From Nostoc sp. ATCC 53789 (lineage in GTDB: Bacteria; Cyanobacteriota; Cyanobacteriia; Cyanobacteriales; Nostocaceae), in contig NZ_CP046704.1 in assembly GCF_009873495.1 (NCBI RefSeq), positions 1 through 64,000 of the forward strand: 64,000 nucleotides of DNA. The letters are read 5' to 3'. Of the stretch, positions 36,845-45,953 are shown in pieces. The position numbers and the translations under genes were made by a program. The first letter of the stretch is position 1. The number at the start of each line of letters is the position of its first letter. The notes under the pieces were generated by a model. The model was given only the letters and a program-made list of their open reading frames with translations. It had not been told where the DNA came from and did not search any database.

Positions 36845-38386
36845 CTATTCGCTTTTGCCCATGTGTCGGTAATCGTGGCATGACTCGTGCAATGCTTCAA
36901 GATTATTTTTCTGACAGTTGGCGTGATTTCCATCTATATGGTGCAGGTGTACCCGCTCCTCATCTATGAATTTCAGACCGCAGTCAGCACATGTATGGTT
37001 TTGCCTTTTAAGGGCAAAAGAGGTTTCGCCGTTATAGAGTTTGCTGTTACGCGCACTCCAGTAAGCTATGTTTCCGTCATAGGGTGACTTTTCGCCCTGA
37101 ACCATGACGTGTCTGCCTTCGGAGTAAGGAACTGCTGGGAACGCTTTGTCTATCAGCCTCTCGCTGGTGTGGCGTGTTTGCTTGGGTTCCTTGTTAAATA
37201 CCGTGTACGCTCTGTGGTTTAGGAACCAAAGTGAGAACCTTGACCCGTCCATTTTGCAGAAGCGGTGGTATAGCCTCCAACCTCTAACCAAGGGGGCTAG
37301 TTTTTCAGCCTTGACCTTGGCTCCATAATTCGAGTTGTTGACGATGGCTTTTACTTTCTTGCGGAATGCCTTGAAGTTTTCCACTGAAGGGGTTCTTCTT
37401 AGTTTTCCGTTTTTCTGTACTTTGAAGTTCCAGCCGAGGAAATCAAAGCCATCTGTCGCGGCGGTGACTTTGGTCTTTTTGACACTGACATTCATCCCAC
37501 GTTGTGCTAGAAATTCGCTGATTTTGGCAAGTATTTCGTCGGCGTTGTCTTGGGGTCTGAGAATTATCACCATATCATCTGCATATCTTACAGATGGTTC
37601 ATGGTATTGATAATGATCATCTTTGTAGTGATATATTTTCTCTATCCCATTTAACGCTATATTTGCGAGCAATGGACTGACAACACCGCCTTGAGGTGTC
37701 CCTTGGTCGGGAAATCCTGGGTTTACGCCCGATTTTAGGCATCGGAATATACCGAGCTTTAATCCTTTGGGGGATATTAGGCTATCCATGATTATTTTGT
37801 GGTCAATCCGGTCAAAGCACTTTTCAATATCGAGTTCTATGACTCGCTTATTTATTCCGTTGGAACTGGATTTTAGGTTTGTTTGGATGTACTGTTGTGC
37901 ATCGTGCGCCCCGCGACCGGGGCGGAAACCATAGCTCCGAGCGTGAAAAGTTGCTTCGTGTGCTGGTTCTAGTGCGAACTTCGCTAGGCATTGCCAAGCT
38001 CTGTCCGAGATGCAGGGTATTTTAAGTAATCTGGTTGTCCCGTCCTTTTTAGGAATTGGGATTTCCCTTAATCCTTGGTGATGCCAATTACTATGATTGG
38101 ATTTGAGTAGTTCCTCAAGTGCAAATCGTTCCTCAAAGGTTAAGGACTTTTTGCCATCAATACCCGCTGTCTTTTTGCCAGCATTTAATTGAGTTACTTG
38201 CCGAATCGCTAAGTATCTAGCTGCACGGGATTTCAGAATCAGTTTTTGTAGTGACCTAGCTTTCGGCTTGTCTCCAACTTGAACCGCTTTAAATATTCTC
38301 TTTTGAAGGCGGAATAGGGTGCTTCGGAATTTCTTCCAAGGCATTCCTTTCCACGATTCACTAGCTGTGTAGCTGTGCCTAATCAT
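36845..38386 (-). CDS. ltrA: Group II intron reverse transcriptase/maturase with HNH endonuclease
   Basis: About 513 residues from ATG 38386; the open frame extends to 38500. RT motifs are GIDGKKSLTFEER, SYGFRPGRGAHDA, the RT3 segment IELDIEKCFDRIDH, GTPQGGVVSPLLANI and the catalytic VRYADDMVII. The maturase/X domain follows, then an HNH nuclease with CADCGLKFIDEERVHLHHID and NLEALHESCH. Together these support splicing and retrohoming. All key residues seem present, so the element may be active. It lies wholly within the intron. Confidence 0.93.
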   Translation of the reverse strand: MIRHSYTASESWKGMPWKKFRSTLFRLQKRIFKAVQVGDKPKARSLQKLILKSRAARYLAIRQVTQLNAGKKTAGIDGKKSLTFEERFALEELLKSNHSNWHHQGLREIPIPKKDGTTRLLKIPCISDRAWQCLAKFALEPAHEATFHARSYGFRPGRGAHDAQQYIQTNLKSSSNGINKRVIELDIEKCFDRIDHKIIMDSLISPKGLKLGIFRCLKSGVNPGFPDQGTPQGGVVSPLLANIALNGIEKIYHYKDDHYQYHEPSVRYADDMVIILRPQDNADEILAKISEFLAQRGMNVSVKKTKVTAATDGFDFLGWNFKVQKNGKLRRTPSVENFKAFRKKVKAIVNNSNYGAKVKAEKLAPLVRGWRLYHRFCKMDGSRFSLWFLNHRAYTVFNKEPKQTRHTSERLIDKAFPAVPYSEGRHVMVQGEKSPYDGNIAYWSARNSKLYNGETSFALKRQNHTCADCGLKFIDEERVHLHHIDGNHANCQKNNLEALHESCHDYRHMGKSE

Positions 38387-38943
38387 TTCGCTCTTCTCTA
38401 GATAGTATTTTCTGAACACCTTGCAACAATTACGTTGCATCCTACCCGAATTGTGGGGATTCCTCCGCTCGTCTGGTCTACCTGGGTTCGACTGCCCCAA
38501 GACCTACAATTCGTTTTTATTCGTTCCCTCGGAGAGATTGATCGTTCCGTTAGGTGTAGCCAATTCAACCGCTGGATTCCCTTGACTCATGCCGATATTC
38601 AAGCAAACATTCGGCGGGAATTAACTCCAACGAAGTCAGGTTTTGTAGGCTTACGTCCTGCTTCCGACTAGATTGCTTTTATAGGCTCTGTTTCACCCTG
38701 GGAACTCCCTGTTAACGCCAGTGTCAACCCGTAACGGTCGTCTGATTGCGTCCTGTTCCCAGCTTCACTCTCTAGAAACCGAGTCTAGTCGGTGTGGGCA
38801 GGTAAGGAGTCAATTCTGAGTCTGAATGGTAGGACTTTCACCTACATCTGACCGAGAGTTCAGCTTTTCCCCATTGTCGGGTGATTACTGACTCAGCTAT
38901 TTACGGACTGGCTACCGACGTTTTACTGAGTAACGAATCGCAC

Positions 38944-39005
38944 TGCTTGAGACGGGCAATAGATTTCAGTTGCAGCTGTTGTTGGCTGTAGATAATGTGG
39001 GTCAT
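38944..39005 (-). CDS. 5' exon of the intron-split hypothetical gene
   Basis: From the ATG at 39003-39005 the 62 bases encode MTHIIYSQQQLQLKSIARLK plus two bases (CA) of the next codon. Joining to AATCTACAGC at 36754 gives LKQIYSEI in frame. The promoter presumably lies between here and the divergent XRE gene, where a GTATAC palindrome is found. Confidence 0.7.
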
Positions 39006-39091
39006 AATAAATCAGTTCCTAACGGGACGGAAAGCGCTTCAGATTGCGAGTCGGGGGCGCTTTCTCTATTTATATCTTTTATACTACTGTT

Positions 39092-39120
39092 GTATACAGC
39101 AGTTGTCAACTGGTGTATAC
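39092..39120. promoter_or_regulatory. Candidate operator palindrome between divergent genes
   Basis: Two GTATAC boxes (39092-39097 and 39115-39120) flank a central TTGTCAA in an approximately symmetric arrangement. A related GTGTACACC follows at 39157-39165. The site lies between the divergent XRE-type regulator and the intron-split gene. Autoregulation by the XRE protein is a reasonable inference. Confidence 0.4.
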
Positions 39121-39166
39121 TTTTAGAATACAAAACAAGTTTAGAATTATGGAGGCGTGTACACCA

Positions 39167-39403
39167 ATGTTGATGGATGTTGTTAGACAGATAAAAGTTA
39201 CAATCCCAGATTTATCTCAAAAAATTAAAGAGGCAAGGGAAAAAGATGGAAGATCAGTGCAGGTTTTAGCCACCTCAGCAGGAATTTCTACTGCTTATTG
39301 GTATCAAATAGAACAAGAAAAAAGACAGTGGATTTCTGAAGAAACTCTGCGCGGGATTGAACAAGCTTTAGGATTAGATTTAGGGGTGCGTTTTGATGAT
39401 TGA
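39167..39403 (+). CDS. XRE-family HTH regulator
   Basis: The 78-residue protein starts MLMDVVRQIKVTIPDLSQKI; GGAGG lies 11 bases upstream of ATG 39167, and an in-frame ATG at 39149 is the alternative. The Cro/C1-type HTH is EAREKDGRSVQVLATSAGIS followed by TAYWYQIEQEKRQWISEETL and GIEQALGLDLG. It is a typical plasmid or phage repressor. Upstream GTATAC repeats may be its operator. It is divergent from the minus-strand plasmid gene row. Confidence 0.85.
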   Translation: MLMDVVRQIKVTIPDLSQKIKEAREKDGRSVQVLATSAGISTAYWYQIEQEKRQWISEETLRGIEQALGLDLGVRFDD

Positions 39404-39554
39404 TTCCCTTAGTATCAATCTTTTATTTCTACCTCTTGTCTCCTTTATGGAGCAATGTCTAGGTTGGGCTACGTCTACGCACTTATCTGTCACATCCAAA
39501 ATTTACGTTGCAGTTGACTCTGAGAAAATCTTATTGAACTAGAAAGGTGGAATT

Positions 39555-40523
39555 ATGCCTAAACCACCTTCTAGACGCAACAAAGCCACCTCTGCCGCAT
39601 CTACCGATTCAACTTCAGCAGCTAACTCTGTAAACGAGGATATCTCCCAGCAAGAAGATCCAGGTTCAGCAACAATTACGATTAGTGCTGTTGAAGTTCC
39701 AGAATTGACAGAGGAAGAACAGCGCGATCGCCTTCACCTAGAGCGCCGTGTGGAAAGAGCGTTTTTTGAGGCAGGGAAAGCGCTGGCAGAATTACGCGAT
39801 CGCCGACTTTACCGTTCAAGCCACCGCACATTTGAAGATTATTGCCGCGATCGCTTTGCTCACAGTCGCCAGAAGTCAAATTATCTGATTGCAGCAGCTG
39901 ATGTCTACGAGAATTTGACAACAATTTGTTGTCAAAATTTGCCGTCTGAAGATTTGACAACAAATAGATCACAAATTTTGCCTACCAGTGAAGGGCAAGT
40001 CCGACCCATAACAAAGCTAGAACCTCAAGAACAGTGGGAGGTGTGGCAACAGGCAGTAGAACTTGCTGGTGGTAAAGTGCCAACTGGTAGGATCGTCAAA
40101 GATGTGGTGCAAAGGATTATGGAGCGTACCCAAGTACCCAATACCTACCAGTTGGGGGAAGTGTGCCAAATTCTCGTAAAGGACAACCCGGAACTCAGGG
40201 GTAAGGCTGGATGCTGGGGGATTGTCAGCGCAGTAAACGAGTTTAGTTGCACCGTGAGAATGTGGGATGGTGAGTACACCATTGGGTTACAGCACCTGAA
40301 ATCTTACGAATACTTGCCTGCCGAGTGTGAGCAGATGCAGGTGATTTGCGATCGCATCAATCGGGTGTATTTCGATTCGCTAGAGGAGACAGTCAAAACT
40401 CTGTTGCAGTCGTTAGGGAAATTGAATCGGCCTTATTTAACGGCTGTCGAAGAGAAATTGTTGAGTTTGATTGAGCGAGAATACGGGCTTATAGATCAAT
40501 CTCCACAAACTCATAGACAATAG
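39555..40523 (+). CDS. Plasmid-associated putative DNA-binding protein
   Basis: The 322-residue protein has a Ser/Ala/Thr-rich disordered N-terminus (about 1-45). Then comes LERRVERAFFEAGKALAELR and SSHRTFEDYCRDRFAHSRQK, a helical segment like those in ParB-type or DUF3102-type plasmid proteins. A small beta domain follows (GKAGCWGIVSAVNEFSCTVR), with a helical C-terminus. A role in plasmid maintenance is inferred from context only. The start is supported by GGTGG 4 bases before the ATG. CRISPR leader 1 begins right after its stop. Confidence 0.6.
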   Translation: MPKPPSRRNKATSAASTDSTSAANSVNEDISQQEDPGSATITISAVEVPELTEEEQRDRLHLERRVERAFFEAGKALAELRDRRLYRSSHRTFEDYCRDRFAHSRQKSNYLIAAADVYENLTTICCQNLPSEDLTTNRSQILPTSEGQVRPITKLEPQEQWEVWQQAVELAGGKVPTGRIVKDVVQRIMERTQVPNTYQLGEVCQILVKDNPELRGKAGCWGIVSAVNEFSCTVRMWDGEYTIGLQHLKSYEYLPAECEQMQVICDRINRVYFDSLEETVKTLLQSLGKLNRPYLTAVEEKLLSLIEREYGLIDQSPQTHRQ

Positions 40524-40760
40524 TAGATACACATCTTATGATTATGGAATCAATTTGATATTTGGCAAATCGAAGCGGGGTCAAAAACCCTGGGGATCTG
40601 CCAAAATCGCCAGAACCTTGACAAGTAAATAGTTTCATAGTTTCAGTGCGAAGGAAAGTTGCAAATTACTTGCAATAAGAGGGGCTGAAAATGACCTTTT
40701 TTTTCGATCCGTCAAAAACCTTCCCAGGAAGCTTACTCCGTAACAGTTTCAGATGGAGCG
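40524..40760 (+). promoter_or_regulatory. CRISPR leader 1
   Basis: About 237 bases between the plasmid gene stop and the first repeat, ending GATGGAGCG. It shares long stretches with 43528-43769, for example CTGGGGATCTGCCAAAATCG and CAGAACCTTGACAAGTAAAT. Conservation of non-coding DNA before both arrays identifies it as a leader that should hold the array promoter and the spacer-integration signals. No gene is present. Confidence 0.8.
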
Positions 40761-42636
40761 GTTTCCAAAGCCTATTACCCCGCAAGGGGACTGAAACACA
40801 GCTAGGGTGAAGAAGCTGTATGAGTTGGAAGTAAGTTTCCAAAGCCTATTACCCCGCAAGGGGACTGAAACCAATCCCAAAATGATTGGCATTGTACAAG
40901 CTTTCGTTTCCAAAGCCTATTACCCCGCAAGGGGACTGAAACCATTCAAGACATCATGCTGGGTCAATATTTGCGAGTTTCCAAAGCCTATTACCCCGCA
41001 AGGGGACTGAAACCGGCTAATGCTCCGATTGTATTCAAAGCTTATCCTGGTTTCCAAAGCCTATTACCCCGCAAGGGGACTGAAACTAGTAGATGCTACT
41101 AGCGGTAAATACATTAAGGTGGTTTCCAAAGCCTATTACCCCGCAAGGGGACTGAAACTTAGCTGCTCTAGCTACAACTAATTCTGCTTCAGAGTTTCCA
41201 AAGCCTATTACCCCGCAAGGGGACTGAAACACTTGTAAGATTAGTTCCTGCACCTGAAACATCGTTAGGTTTCCAAAGCCTATTACCCCGCAAGGGGACT
41301 GAAACCGATCGCCTGCCAGTTTTAGCTGTCTCAGCCTGAAGCCCTCCCGTTTCCAAAGCCTATTACCCCGCAAGGGGACTGAAACGCTTATCAGGAATAA
41401 CAGCAGTTCTGAATAAACTTGGGTTTCCAAAGCCTATTACCCCGCAAGGGGACTGAAACAGTTTATTAAAGCTACAGAGAATATGCCTATGCTGGAGTTT
41501 CCAAAGCCTATTACCCCGCAAGGGGACTGAAACCCTCAAAACTGGGAAGAATTTGTTAATCTCACCACAGTTTCCAAAGCCTATTACCCCGCAAGGGGAC
41601 TGAAACAAACACACGCCGATTCTATTCGCGGAATGGCAGAACGTTTCCAAAGCCTATTACCCCGCAAGGGGACTGAAACCAGAACAGCAAAGATTTACTC
41701 TGAATGACTCGGAACGTTTCCAAAGCCTATTACCCCGCAAGGGGACTGAAACATAAGTGGGAAAAACCAGATGAGTATAGGGAAGAATGGGTAGTTTCCA
41801 AAGCCTATTACCCCGCAAGGGGACTGAAACCATAGAGGCTGGGTATGTCGTTGCAAACAGTGTTGAGTTTCCAAAGCCTATTACCCCGCAAGGGGACTGA
41901 AACACGATGATACACGCAAAAAGTTATTCCCCAAGTATGGTTTCCAAAGCCTATTACCCCGCAAGGGGACTGAAACGTTTAAAGTTGCTCTACCAATAGT
42001 GTCGTTTACGAGTTTCCAAAGCCTATTACCCCGCAAGGGGACTGAAACAAGCGGGGGCTAGTTACGGCTTGGAGTGGGCATTTAGTTTCCAAAGCCTATT
42101 ACCCCGCAAGGGGACTGAAACCTTTTTGTTGTTCTGCTGACACTTGTTGAATTTTGGTTTCCAAAGCCTATTACCCCGCAAGGGGACTGAAACTTTACAA
42201 AAAAAACTATCTTTTAACTACTAGCGCATCGTTTCCAAAGCCTATTACCCCGCAAGGGGACTGAAACAACCATGAATATTCTGAAAAGAATTTAATAATC
42301 CCATGTTTCCAAAGCCTATTACCCCGCAAGGGGACTGAAACATCTTCTTCTATCTCACATATATCTTTCTCTATGTAGTTTCCAAAGCCTATTACCCCGC
42401 AAGGGGACTGAAACCATTTACATAACCACCCTCACGGTGTAAACGGTCTTTGTTTCCAAAGCCTATTACCCCGCAAGGGGACTGAAACCGTTTTGGACAC
42501 TACAGGGATATAACTAAAAAAAGAATGTTTCCAAAGCCTATTACCCCGCAAGGGGACTGAAACACTCAAGATATGCTCATGAGGGCATTTAATGAAGACG
42601 TTTCCAAAGCCTATTACCCCGCAAGGGGACTTAAAC
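40761..42636 (+). CRISPR. CRISPR array 1: 26 repeats of 37 nt, 25 spacers
   Basis: The repeat begins GTTTCCAAAGCC, has the hairpin CCCCGCAAGGGG and ends GACTGAAAC. Spacers are mostly 35-38 nt; one, near 41305-41348, is ~44 nt. All repeats look identical except the last (42600-42636), which ends GACTTAAAC. The degenerate repeat and the leader set the orientation as plus. The GTTTC...GAAAC ends and hairpin are typical of cyanobacterial type I-D/III repeats handled by Cas6. Apparent proteins across it with repeated FQSPCGVIGFGN are translations of the repeat. Confidence 0.98.
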
Positions 42637-42688
42637 CAACTCAAGCAATTAACGATATTTAGGTGAAAGTTGTAGAGGTGAAGGAATC

Positions 42689-43372
42689 ATGTTCATTTTC
42701 AAGATTTTGACTGCACTCATTTGGAATATTGTCATCTTCGGTGGTTTACTATTCTTGCCCGCAGGGACGTTAAACTGGTGGCGAGCCTGGGTGTTTTTGG
42801 GTGTTGTCATTGTTGGCACTGTGGCAACGATGATGGGTGTGTTCCGAGAAGATGACGATTTATTCAAGGAACGGCTCAAACCACCCATTCAAGAGTCACA
42901 ACCCCTGGCTGACAAAATTCTTGCCAGCTTACTGATTGCAACATTCCTAGGTATAATAGGCTTCATTCCCTTAGATGTGTTCCGATTTCATTTGTTTGCT
43001 CAACCAAGCGAGATCGTTTCAGTACTGGGATTGGTCGTGTATGTCGTTGGTTGGTGGATTATTTCTCTATCGTTTAAGGTAAATACCTTTGCAGCAACTG
43101 CGGTTAAACATCAGGCAGACTGACAACAAACAGTGATTGATACCGGAGTTTACGGCGTTGTGCGGCATCCTATGTATGCAGGTGCTATTTTGGTGATGGT
43201 TGGTATGTCCCTGTGGTTAGAATCCGTAGCAGCATCTCTACTAACGATCGTTCCCATGACAATCCTGGTTGTACGGATTCAATTTGAGGAGCAATTTTTA
43301 CGGCAAGAACTTAAGGGCTACGACAGCTATACACAAAAAATTAGGTATAAGTTGTTGCCATATCTCTGGTAA
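42689..43372 (+). pseudogene. Isoprenylcysteine carboxyl methyltransferase-like gene with a nonsense codon
   Basis: A 227-codon frame is interrupted by a TGA at 43121-43123; the most likely ancestor is CGA (Arg). The first part has several membrane segments (LIWNIVIFGGLLFLPAGTLN, WVFLGVVIVGTVATMMGVF, LLIATFLGIIGFIPLDVF). The second has the ICMT/PEMT signature TGVYGVVRHPMYAGAI and a C-terminal EEQFLRQELKGYDSYTQKIR. Without the stop it would be a complete inner-membrane methyltransferase-like protein. It lies between the two CRISPR arrays and is not obviously part of the defence system. Confidence 0.8.
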
Positions 43373-43527
43373 GTTGCCCTGTATGAGTACTGCTTACCTT
43401 TATCCCCCTACCAGGGCAATACATTAGCGATCGCAGTTTCAGTGAACATCACAGTTCTTGCTTGTGATGCCTGCGGCGGGCTACGTCTACGCATCATTAG
43501 ATTAACTTAAATGTAAGAAACTCGACA
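43373..43527. repeat. Intergenic DNA with a short dispersed repeat
   Basis: It contains GGCGGGCTACGTCTACGCAT at about 43476-43495, related to the repeat at 39458-39482, and one HIP1-like GCGATCGC. No gene. Confidence 0.4.
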
Positions 43528-43769
43528 ATAATAAATACACATCTTATGATTATGGAATCAGTTTGATATTTGGCAAGTCGAAGCGGGGTCAAAAACCCTG
43601 GGGATCTGCCAAAATCGCCAGAACCTTGACAAGTAAATAGTTTCACAGTTTCAGTGCTAAGGGAAGTTGATAATCAGTCGCAATAATAGCGGCTGAAATC
43701 GACCTATTTTTGAGGTCTGCCAAAATGCTTCCCAGGAAGCCTGCTCTGTAACAGTTTCAGCACCGAGCG
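43528..43769 (+). promoter_or_regulatory. CRISPR leader 2
   Basis: It is homologous to leader 1 over nearly its full length. The first ~120 bases are almost identical (TACACATCTTATGATTATGG, then AAGCGGGGTCAAAAACCCTG). The part near the repeat is more divergent but ends with the same GAGCG. The similarity shows that both arrays descend from one leader and could be recognised by the same adaptation proteins. Confidence 0.8.
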
Positions 43770-45286
43770 GTTTCCATTAACCAAATCCCCTCACGGGGAC
43801 TGAAACATGTCATAGATTACTTCTGGTAGTGCAAAATCATGAGTTTCCATTAACCAAATCCCCTCACGGGGACTGAAACATTGAACAGTGTCGAATTCTC
43901 TCGCACTTAGTAGGCGTTTCCATTAACCAAATCCCCTCACGGGGACTGAAACCTTTAGCGGCAGATATTAGTTCGCGGATATCGGCTGCGGTTTCCATTA
44001 ACCAAATCCCCTCACGGGGACTGAAACTCGCTATAGAGGTAAGCGATCGCCATCTCAAAACGTTTCCATTAACCAAATCCCCTCACGGGGACTGAAACAC
44101 AAGTAGTCCGTATACTGTTCCTGGGTCGTTTATCGTTTCCATTAACCAAATCCCCTCACGGGGACTGAAACCCACCATAATCGAGCCAATTTACATCACC
44201 GGAGGGTTTCCATTAACCAAATCCCCTCACGGGGACTGAAACTAGTGTTTACAAACAAGTTCTAGACTTATCTAGAAGTTTCCATTAACCAAATCCCCTC
44301 ACGGGGACTGAAACTTGTTTTGGCGATGAGTTGCACAGGGCGCACCACCAACAGTTTCCATTAACCAAATCCCCTCACGGGGACTGAAACTTAAACATAA
44401 TTTAATATCTCTTATAAATAATAGTGAGTTTCCATTAACCAAATCCCCTCACGGGGACTGAAACAAATAAATGCTGTTACTTTGATTTAATATATCAACG
44501 TTTCCATTAACCAAATCCCCTCACGGGGACTGAAACACTTCTGCATCCATCAGTGCAACTTGAGCAACAAAGTAGTTTCCATTAACCAAATCCCCTCACG
44601 GGGACTGAAACACGCTATAGCTACTAAAGCTAAAGCTGAACAAATGGGGGGTTTCCATTAACCAAATCCCCTCACGGGGACTGAAACGTAAAGAGCTAAC
44701 CAAAGCTAATTTAGTTATTCAATAGTTTCCATTAACCAAATCCCCTCACGGGGACTGAAACAATAAATCCTGATAGCTACTGAGTACCGCGCCTGCGCCG
44801 CTAAGTTTCCATTAACCAAATCCCCTCACGGGGACTGAAACCGAAGCTTTGGGATGACTACCTCAAAAAGCCAATCTTGTTTCCATTAACCAAATCCCCT
44901 CACGGGGACTGAAACAGGTTGATACTGTGAATAGGGCTTTTCACCGGGTACGTTTCCATTAACCAAATCCCCTCACGGGGACTGAAACGTCGAATGTAAA
45001 CAACTTAATCTGAAAATCCACTTATGTTTCCATTAACCAAATCCCCTCACGGGGACTGAAACCTAGAATGCGGTTTGCTCAACCAGGCAATGACATGAAG
45101 GTTTCCATTAACCAAATCCCCTCACGGGGACTGAAACGAAAGAAGGGCCGTTACGAGAACTGCCAAGATAATTCCAGTGTTTCCATTAACCAAATCCCCT
45201 CACGGGGACTGAAACATAAACTCTGCATCCTCGCTGTTATAGAACTGAGGTTTCCAATAACCAAATCCCCTCATGGGGACTGAAAC
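43770..45286 (+). CRISPR. CRISPR array 2: 21 repeats of 37 nt, plus a terminal foreign repeat
   Basis: The repeat begins GTTTCCATTAACC, has the hairpin CCCCTCACGGGG and ends GACTGAAAC. It shares its first seven and about its last eleven bases with the array-1 repeat but differs between. Twenty repeats look identical; the 21st (45250-45286) has CCAATAACC and TCATGGGG changes. Spacers are about 34-39 nt. A 36-nt spacer-length gap then leads to a degenerate repeat of the array-1 type at 45323-45359. Confidence 0.98.
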
Positions 45287-45322
45287 TGGATGCAATCTTG
45301 AGTCATTGTGTGGTGGTTGCGT

Positions 45323-45359
45323 GTTTCCAAAGACTATTACCCCGCAAGGGGATTAAAAA
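45323..45359 (+). repeat. Stray degenerate array-1-type repeat at the end of array 2
   Basis: It begins GTTTCCAAAGACTATTACCC and ends GGGGATTAAAAA, matching the array-1 repeat with a few changes at the positions that usually decay in a trailer repeat. It is one spacer length from the last array-2 repeat and 8 bases from the stop codon of the HD gene. Confidence 0.9.
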
Positions 45360-45367
45360 TCTAAAGA

Positions 45368-45946
45368 TTAAGCAGGGTTTTCCTGGCACAATTGATTAAC
45401 AACTCTTTCGATTTCCTGTGTCATCCAATCAGATCCGGTCTGTTGGTAAACCTGAACTAATGATTGGTAAAACCACAAAGTTTTTTCTCGACCGGCACTA
45501 AAATTAGTCCAGATGACATCTCCATATTGTTGGCAATCAGCTAAAAGCGATCTGGAATTATGCAGTTTGTCAGCCAAAGAAACCAAGCGTACAGAAGGTA
45601 AAGCATAGCGCAGTTTTTCTAAATATTGCAGTTTACGTTCTTGCCAGGGAGGTTTAGGAGGTGTGTCCCACTCAGTACAGCCATCGATAATAGCCAAAAC
45701 TGTTTCACCAAAGAGTTGACGGATGTCCTCACGAATGGGTTTGCCACCTTGGTCTTCGACTACATCATGCAAAAGAGCAGCGATCGCCTCTTCTTGGGTA
45801 CCGCCAGCTTCTAAAACTAAAGCTGTTACACTTAACAAATGTGAAATGTAAGGAACGCCACTAATTTTGCGTGTTTGATGAGCATGAAGACGAGTTGCGT
45901 ATATTAGTGCTGATTCAAATCGTTCAGTTAGTTTTAATGAATTCAT
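45368..45946 (-). CDS. RSH/Mesh1-like HD hydrolase beside the CRISPR locus
   Basis: The 192-residue protein (ATG 45946, GAGG 5 bases upstream) carries the HD signature of RelA/SpoT hydrolase domains: HAHQTRKISGVPYISH, then EEAIAALLHDVVED (His60-Asp61) and VSLADKLHNSRSLL. There is no synthetase or TGS domain, so it is stand-alone like small alarmone hydrolases, which remove the 3'-pyrophosphate from (p)ppGpp. It lies 7 bases downstream of the WYL-like regulator and ends at array 2. A link to the type III nucleotide signal is possible but unproven; a housekeeping HD_4 phosphohydrolase is the alternative. Confidence 0.8.
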   Translation of the reverse strand: MNSLKLTERFESALIYATRLHAHQTRKISGVPYISHLLSVTALVLEAGGTQEEAIAALLHDVVEDQGGKPIREDIRQLFGETVLAIIDGCTEWDTPPKPPWQERKLQYLEKLRYALPSVRLVSLADKLHNSRSLLADCQQYGDVIWTNFSAGREKTLWFYQSLVQVYQQTGSDWMTQEIERVVNQLCQENPA

Positions 45947-45953
45947 AATGACC

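Larger units (their letters stand above)
36755..38943 (-). mobile_element. Group II intron (2189 bp)
   Basis: On the minus strand the element begins GTGCG at 38943, matching the GUGYG 5' consensus, and ends just before the exon sequence AATCTACAGCG. It contains a reverse transcriptase ORF followed by a domain-V hairpin at 36796-36830. Removing 36755-38943 restores an uninterrupted 270-codon host frame, which fixes both ends to within a base or two. The 38501-38943 part would form domains I-III and has no other gene. Confidence 0.88.

Noticed and set aside
36845..38386. Reverse transcriptase as a CRISPR adaptation (RT-Cas1) or DRT defence protein
   Set aside because: It has the maturase and HNH domains, is followed by domain V, and its removal restores a host gene, so it is a group II intron protein.
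38435..38671. 78-aa plus-strand ORF in the group II intron 5' region
   Set aside because: Antisense to the structured RNA domains of the intron; no independent support.
42600..42636. Last array-1 repeat as a separate element
   Set aside because: One base change (GACTTAAAC) is normal decay of the leader-distal repeat, unlike the truly foreign repeat at 45323.
41086..42644. Minus-strand ORFs with repeated FQSPCGVIGFGN and VSVPLRGNRLWK
   Set aside because: They are translations of the CRISPR repeats of array 1 and change frame with spacer length; not genes. The same holds for ORFs at 43864-44076 and 45068-45283 in array 2.
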